From: Acidimicrobiaceae bacterium | Lineage (GTDB): Bacteria > Actinomycetota > Acidimicrobiia > Acidimicrobiales > RAAP-2 | NCBI GenBank assembly: GCA_030838245.1 | Contig: JAUTXB010000109.1 | Span: 1-8,742, forward strand | Length of the DNA stretch: 8,742 nt | Direction of reading: 5' to 3' | Shown: positions 7,601 through 8,742 of the stretch, one piece after another | How positions within the stretch are numbered: position 1 is the first letter of the stretch | Layout of the letters: each line of letters opens with the position of its first letter | The notes under the pieces: generated by a model | Databases searched by the model: none | Told to the model about the DNA's origin: nothing | What the model saw: only the letters and a program-made list of their open reading frames with translations | Position numbers and translations under genes: made by a program

Positions 7601-8480
7601 CTCCGCCGCGGAGTACCTCCGGAATGGACGTAATGGACGTCGTCGTGTTCGACGTCTCGGTGAAGGGAAGGAAATTGAACCCGTACTTCTTCTGGAACAC
7701 CAATGGCACGATGAACCACGCCGACGCGAGAACAATGGCGGCCGCCCAGAGAGCGAAGAGCTTGATGTGTTGACGGATCGGTCGCCGGGTGGCGAACCAC
7801 ATGAGGGGCAAGAGGAGCACGGCGAACGTGGCCGTCGCGTTGACGCCGCCCATGAGCAGTATGGCCAGGCCGGAACGCGCCGCGCCGCCTCCCGGCGTCA
7901 ACGTGCCATCGGCCGCCCGAACAAGTGGGGCGATGACCCAGGGCAGAAGGACGGCCGGCAACACATACGACGTGTCATGGGCCTGAGCCAGGATGATCGG
8001 TGAGAGGGCGTAGGCAATGCCCCCGGCCAGCCGCGACCAGCGTCCCCCGATTTGGAGGCATTCAGCCAAGCGGACTGTCCCCCACAGGGCGACGGTAAGG
8101 AGGAGCCCCATCCACAACCGCTGGACCATCCACTCGGGGACGTGCAACGCAGAGCCAAGCCAGTAGAACGGGCCCATGGGGAACAGGTAGCCGTAGGCCT
8201 GGTCGGGCACTGTACCGAATCCGATGAGGGGGTCCCACAGGTGGGTCACGCTGGCGATGAAACGGCCGGGATCGACGCTGAGGTCGAGTTTCGTGTCGCG
8301 AACAATGCGCCCGGGGTGCTGGGCGAACACCAAGAGGAAGAGGCCGATACTGGCCAGAGCCTCGGGAACCCGACGTTGGAGCCGCCCAAATCGGTGTGCG
8401 CTGGTGCGGTGCGGCCGGCGCCCCTCAGCAGTGCTGGGCGTCAGTACAGGCAGGGGCTTGCTGGGAGTCGTGATGCTCAT
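4641..8480 (-). CDS. AftD-like GT-C membrane glycosyltransferase (DUF3367, alpha-(1->3)-arabinofuranosyltransferase family)
   Basis: Predicted polyprenyl-phosphate-sugar-dependent transferase acting on an envelope glycan at the outer membrane face. In mycobacteria AftD adds arabinofuranose to arabinogalactan and lipoarabinomannan; the substrate here is unknown. At 1279 aa it is slightly shorter than mycobacterial AftD (about 1400). After a basic N-terminus (1-38), hydrophobic segments occur near 40-53, 117-136, 150-188, 203-230, 240-261, 312-333, 341-357, 389-405 and 423-440. The first outer loop has the family signature LDLSVDP (D66, D70) and AYGYLFPMGPFYWLG (95-109), where GT-C catalytic acids normally lie. 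Residues 445-1110 are extracytoplasmic and beta-rich, including a discoidin/CBM32-like stretch (about 760-850) and NYNSGW...VRLDGWQQGW (1069-1094), also an AftD feature. The only cysteines in this part, C961 and C996, could form a disulfide. A helix at 1117-1136, an acidic cytoplasmic loop (1150-1178) and further helices to the end follow. The ATG at 8480 has no ribosome site of its own and overlaps the stop of a short upstream frame. Confidence 0.9.
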   Translation of the reverse strand: MSITTPSKPLPVLTPSTAEGRRPHRTSAHRFGRLQRRVPEALASIGLFLLVFAQHPGRIVRDTKLDLSVDPGRFIASVTHLWDPLIGFGTVPDQAYGYLFPMGPFYWLGSALHVPEWMVQRLWMGLLLTVALWGTVRLAECLQIGGRWSRLAGGIAYALSPIILAQAHDTSYVLPAVLLPWVIAPLVRAADGTLTPGGGAARSGLAILLMGGVNATATFAVLLLPLMWFATRRPIRQHIKLFALWAAAIVLASAWFIVPLVFQKKYGFNFLPFTETSNTTTSITSIPEVLRGGGVWVSLSNPPIWTPAGFMIETSPVVIVASSVVAGLGLYGLARRDLRDRLFLVLAVIVGTVLVCAGYWGHFGGPFASTTHTLLDGPLAAFRNVYKFQPVIALALVLGLVHALEQFSGALRKLRWSEKNSLLSGFVIVTAVVLALTAAPMFTGKLYPEGSFTAIPAYWHQATNWINARGAMSNTLVIPGDEFARLNWGNPLDQPIQPLATVPWANRNVVPLGSIGNTQFLDALDQVLASGQPVPGLAQYLSRAGVRYLLVENDLNPAEAVSPAPAVVRTVLANEPGISRTARFGPVVRQPNSGSSVEFLYDPFGLTHGIRSLEVYRVASTSGGDAMVTTYPASTGISLSGGPQGLLPLAGSGQLDHQAVALNGDPLGPRFQSTAPVVADTQQLRNTAFPSLYGEFSNLLAPGEPSIQTGVQPHQWIVVPGTQHETVSKLGGALGVSASSFGPWFRNAPADQPLSAFLDNAGGSTWEAAPFDPRPWIEIRFDHPVPLQQIIVTPSSTGPSYITRVQVSTGRGQLTSPLAPTTRPQAVPTPRGDTRFLKITLVNFRGPRGPLSVGPGIAHIAIPGVTVTQTWRVPNDVRSGTGITPTYLFISPLPNQFGFFKVADDEPHMSRTFTVPQTSTLSVSGEATPRSSLALEALEFPKAGQPVTPLASLSKPYALACGSGPTLTIDGSPYQTSLSGTMGEYLGLRAMPMTVCKPGGTVTLPAGTHTITADDASGGFKVTSISLTGTTVPQSTAPRGVTVDRWGSESRTLTVAGGQGAILNVHQNYNSGWVATVNGHQLHPVRLDGWQQGWLLPAATAAQVVTLRFTPEGPFRTTLVVGAGLALVLVVWALLSARRRWRDRSSADRGVDDDPEVGVDVPAEGAADGDPGDGSFRDGRLWLAWVVLTAAIFAISGPVAMAVPLLVGVRWLVPRRFSFLAWSALGAVVLAGIATAIEPGYRIGTWIGGGSYTAQALGGLAVAALVLSLLPNPHRRREA
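4646..4651 (-). promoter_or_regulatory. Ribosome binding site of the GT4-methyltransferase gene
   Basis: GGGAGG lies within the last codons of the AftD-like gene (the Arg-Glu-Ala end), 10 nt before the GTG start at 4635. It decides that start against longer in-frame extensions, which would run backwards through the AftD-like gene as an unconserved Arg-rich leader. Confidence 0.65.
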
Positions 8481-8539
8481 TGTCGGCAGGCTGGGACGTG
8501 TACTGAGGATCTCCGAGGGAGGTCGTTGACAATTCGCAT
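8477..8539 (-). CDS. Putative 20-codon leader peptide ahead of the AftD-like gene
   Basis: A short frame starts with ATG at 8539 behind a strong Shine-Dalgarno stretch, GGGAGG with 6-nt spacing. It runs 20 codons (begins MRIVNDLPRR, ends ACRQ) and stops with a TGA that overlaps the ATG of the AftD-like gene in the classic ATGA arrangement. The downstream gene lacks its own ribosome site, so translation may be handed on from this frame. There is no run of one amino acid that would indicate a classical attenuation leader. Alternative: a 1-nt indel has put the true N-terminal codons of the AftD-like gene out of frame. No family is recognisable and none is expected at this length. Confidence 0.45.
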   Translation of the reverse strand: MRIVNDLPRRSSVHVPACRQ

Positions 8540-8598
8540 TGGTCCCCTCCCTCTCATCGAGATCGTCACCAGGGAATGGTGTGCCTCGCAGTGATCAA
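8481..8598 (-). other. Intergenic leader region between the right-edge gene and the AftD-like gene
   Basis: This 118-nt gap contains the leader frame and hairpin described separately. I find no convincing minus-strand -35/-10 pair, so the AftD-like gene may be transcribed from further upstream together with the right-edge gene. The AftD-like frame stays open back to a TGA near 8595-8597 but has no ATG, GTG or TTG upstream of 8480, which fixes the start. Confidence 0.5.
8508..8564 (-). promoter_or_regulatory. Leader hairpin covering the Shine-Dalgarno site upstream of the AftD-like gene
   Basis: On the minus-strand transcript GATCTC (8564-8559) can pair with GAGATC (8513-8508), and GAGGGAGG (8553-8546) with CCTCCCTC (8522-8515). 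An asymmetric 5/1-nt internal loop separates the two helices, giving 14 Watson-Crick pairs in all. The inner 5' arm is the Shine-Dalgarno sequence of the leader frame, and its ATG lies in the 23-nt loop. Folding would hide the ribosome site, which suggests control of translation. There is no T-run, so it is unlikely to be a terminator. Confidence 0.5.
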
Positions 8599-8742
8599 TT
8601 ACTGCTGTCTGAGGAACCACAGCACCTGGTAGTGCGCATAGAAATGAGCGGACTTGAGATTCCCTCTGCGCTCGGTGAAGACCACGAATGGGCTCTTCCG
8701 ATCGATCGGCAGTCCGAGTAGCTGATTGATGGGCGGCTCCAT
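8599..8742 (-). CDS. C-terminal end of an unrecognised protein (5' end outside window)
   Basis: The minus strand is open from the right edge to a TAA at 8601-8599, giving 47 residues. The last codon at the edge happens to be ATG, but it is probably internal because no upstream sequence is visible to support a start. The fragment ends SPFVVFTERRGNLKSAHF followed by YAHYQVLWFLRQQ. Two hydrophobic strands separated by a charged turn would fit the last beta strands of a Rossmann-like enzyme such as a methyltransferase, but this is a guess. It lies 118 nt upstream of the AftD-like gene on the same strand and may share its operon. Too little is present to assign a function. Confidence 0.55.
   Translation of the reverse strand: MEPPINQLLGLPIDRKSPFVVFTERRGNLKSAHFYAHYQVLWFLRQQ

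Noticed and set aside
8526..8531. TTGACA, a perfect -35 hexamer on the plus strand
   Set aside because: No -10-like hexamer lies 16-18 nt downstream, and no plus-strand gene follows before the window end.
8588..8605. GCAGT/ACTGC inverted repeat around the stop of the right-edge gene
   Set aside because: Only 5 pairs with an 8-nt loop and no T-run. Too weak to call a terminator.
8698..8709. 12-bp perfect palindrome CCGATCGATCGG
   Set aside because: It lies inside coding sequence of the right-edge gene and consists of overlapping GATC/CGATCG units that are common in GC-rich DNA. No second copy was seen in the window.

Overview
The window is GC-rich bacterial chromosomal DNA. It most likely comes from an actinomycete-type organism, possibly an uncultured Acidimicrobiia-like or other actinobacterial lineage. 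The main reason is a large membrane glycosyltransferase whose N-terminal half reads like mycobacterial AftD (GT-C family, alpha-(1->3)-arabinofuranosyltransferase). GTG starts, purine-rich Shine-Dalgarno sites and GC-rich codon use agree with this. The taxonomic call is inference.

Layout. From the left, two genes run on the plus strand: the 3' part of an FtsH membrane AAA+ zinc protease (cut by the window edge) and a complete aldo/keto reductase. From the right, a minus-strand cluster converges on them. In transcription order it holds (i) the last 47 codons of an unrecognised gene cut by the right edge, (ii) a 118-nt intergenic leader containing a short open reading frame and a hairpin that overlaps its Shine-Dalgarno site, (iii) a 1279-aa AftD-like membrane glycosyltransferase, and (iv) a 686-aa open frame that joins a GT4 glycosyltransferase to a class I SAM-dependent methyltransferase. 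The two convergent groups overlap by 32 nt at their 3' ends.

How the genes may work together. The AftD-like protein has GT-C membrane segments, a large extracytoplasmic beta-rich part and C-terminal membrane helices. It probably transfers a sugar from a lipid-linked donor onto an envelope glycan at the outer face of the membrane. The GT4 and methyltransferase domains, translated 5 nt after its stop, are cytoplasmic and probably build or methylate a precursor for the same glycan. From memory, M. tuberculosis also has a similar methyltransferase (Rv0224c), a GT4 (Rv0225) and aftD (Rv0236c) in one chromosomal neighbourhood. FtsH and the aldo/keto reductase look like unrelated housekeeping neighbours.

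Most of the window is ordinary. I see no mobile element, CRISPR array, tRNA or rRNA. Two places deserve attention: the leader ahead of the AftD-like gene (hairpin over the Shine-Dalgarno site, short frame ending in an ATGA overlap), and the GT4-methyltransferase junction, where a strong internal ribosome site and an out-of-frame TAA suggest two genes that have become one frame.
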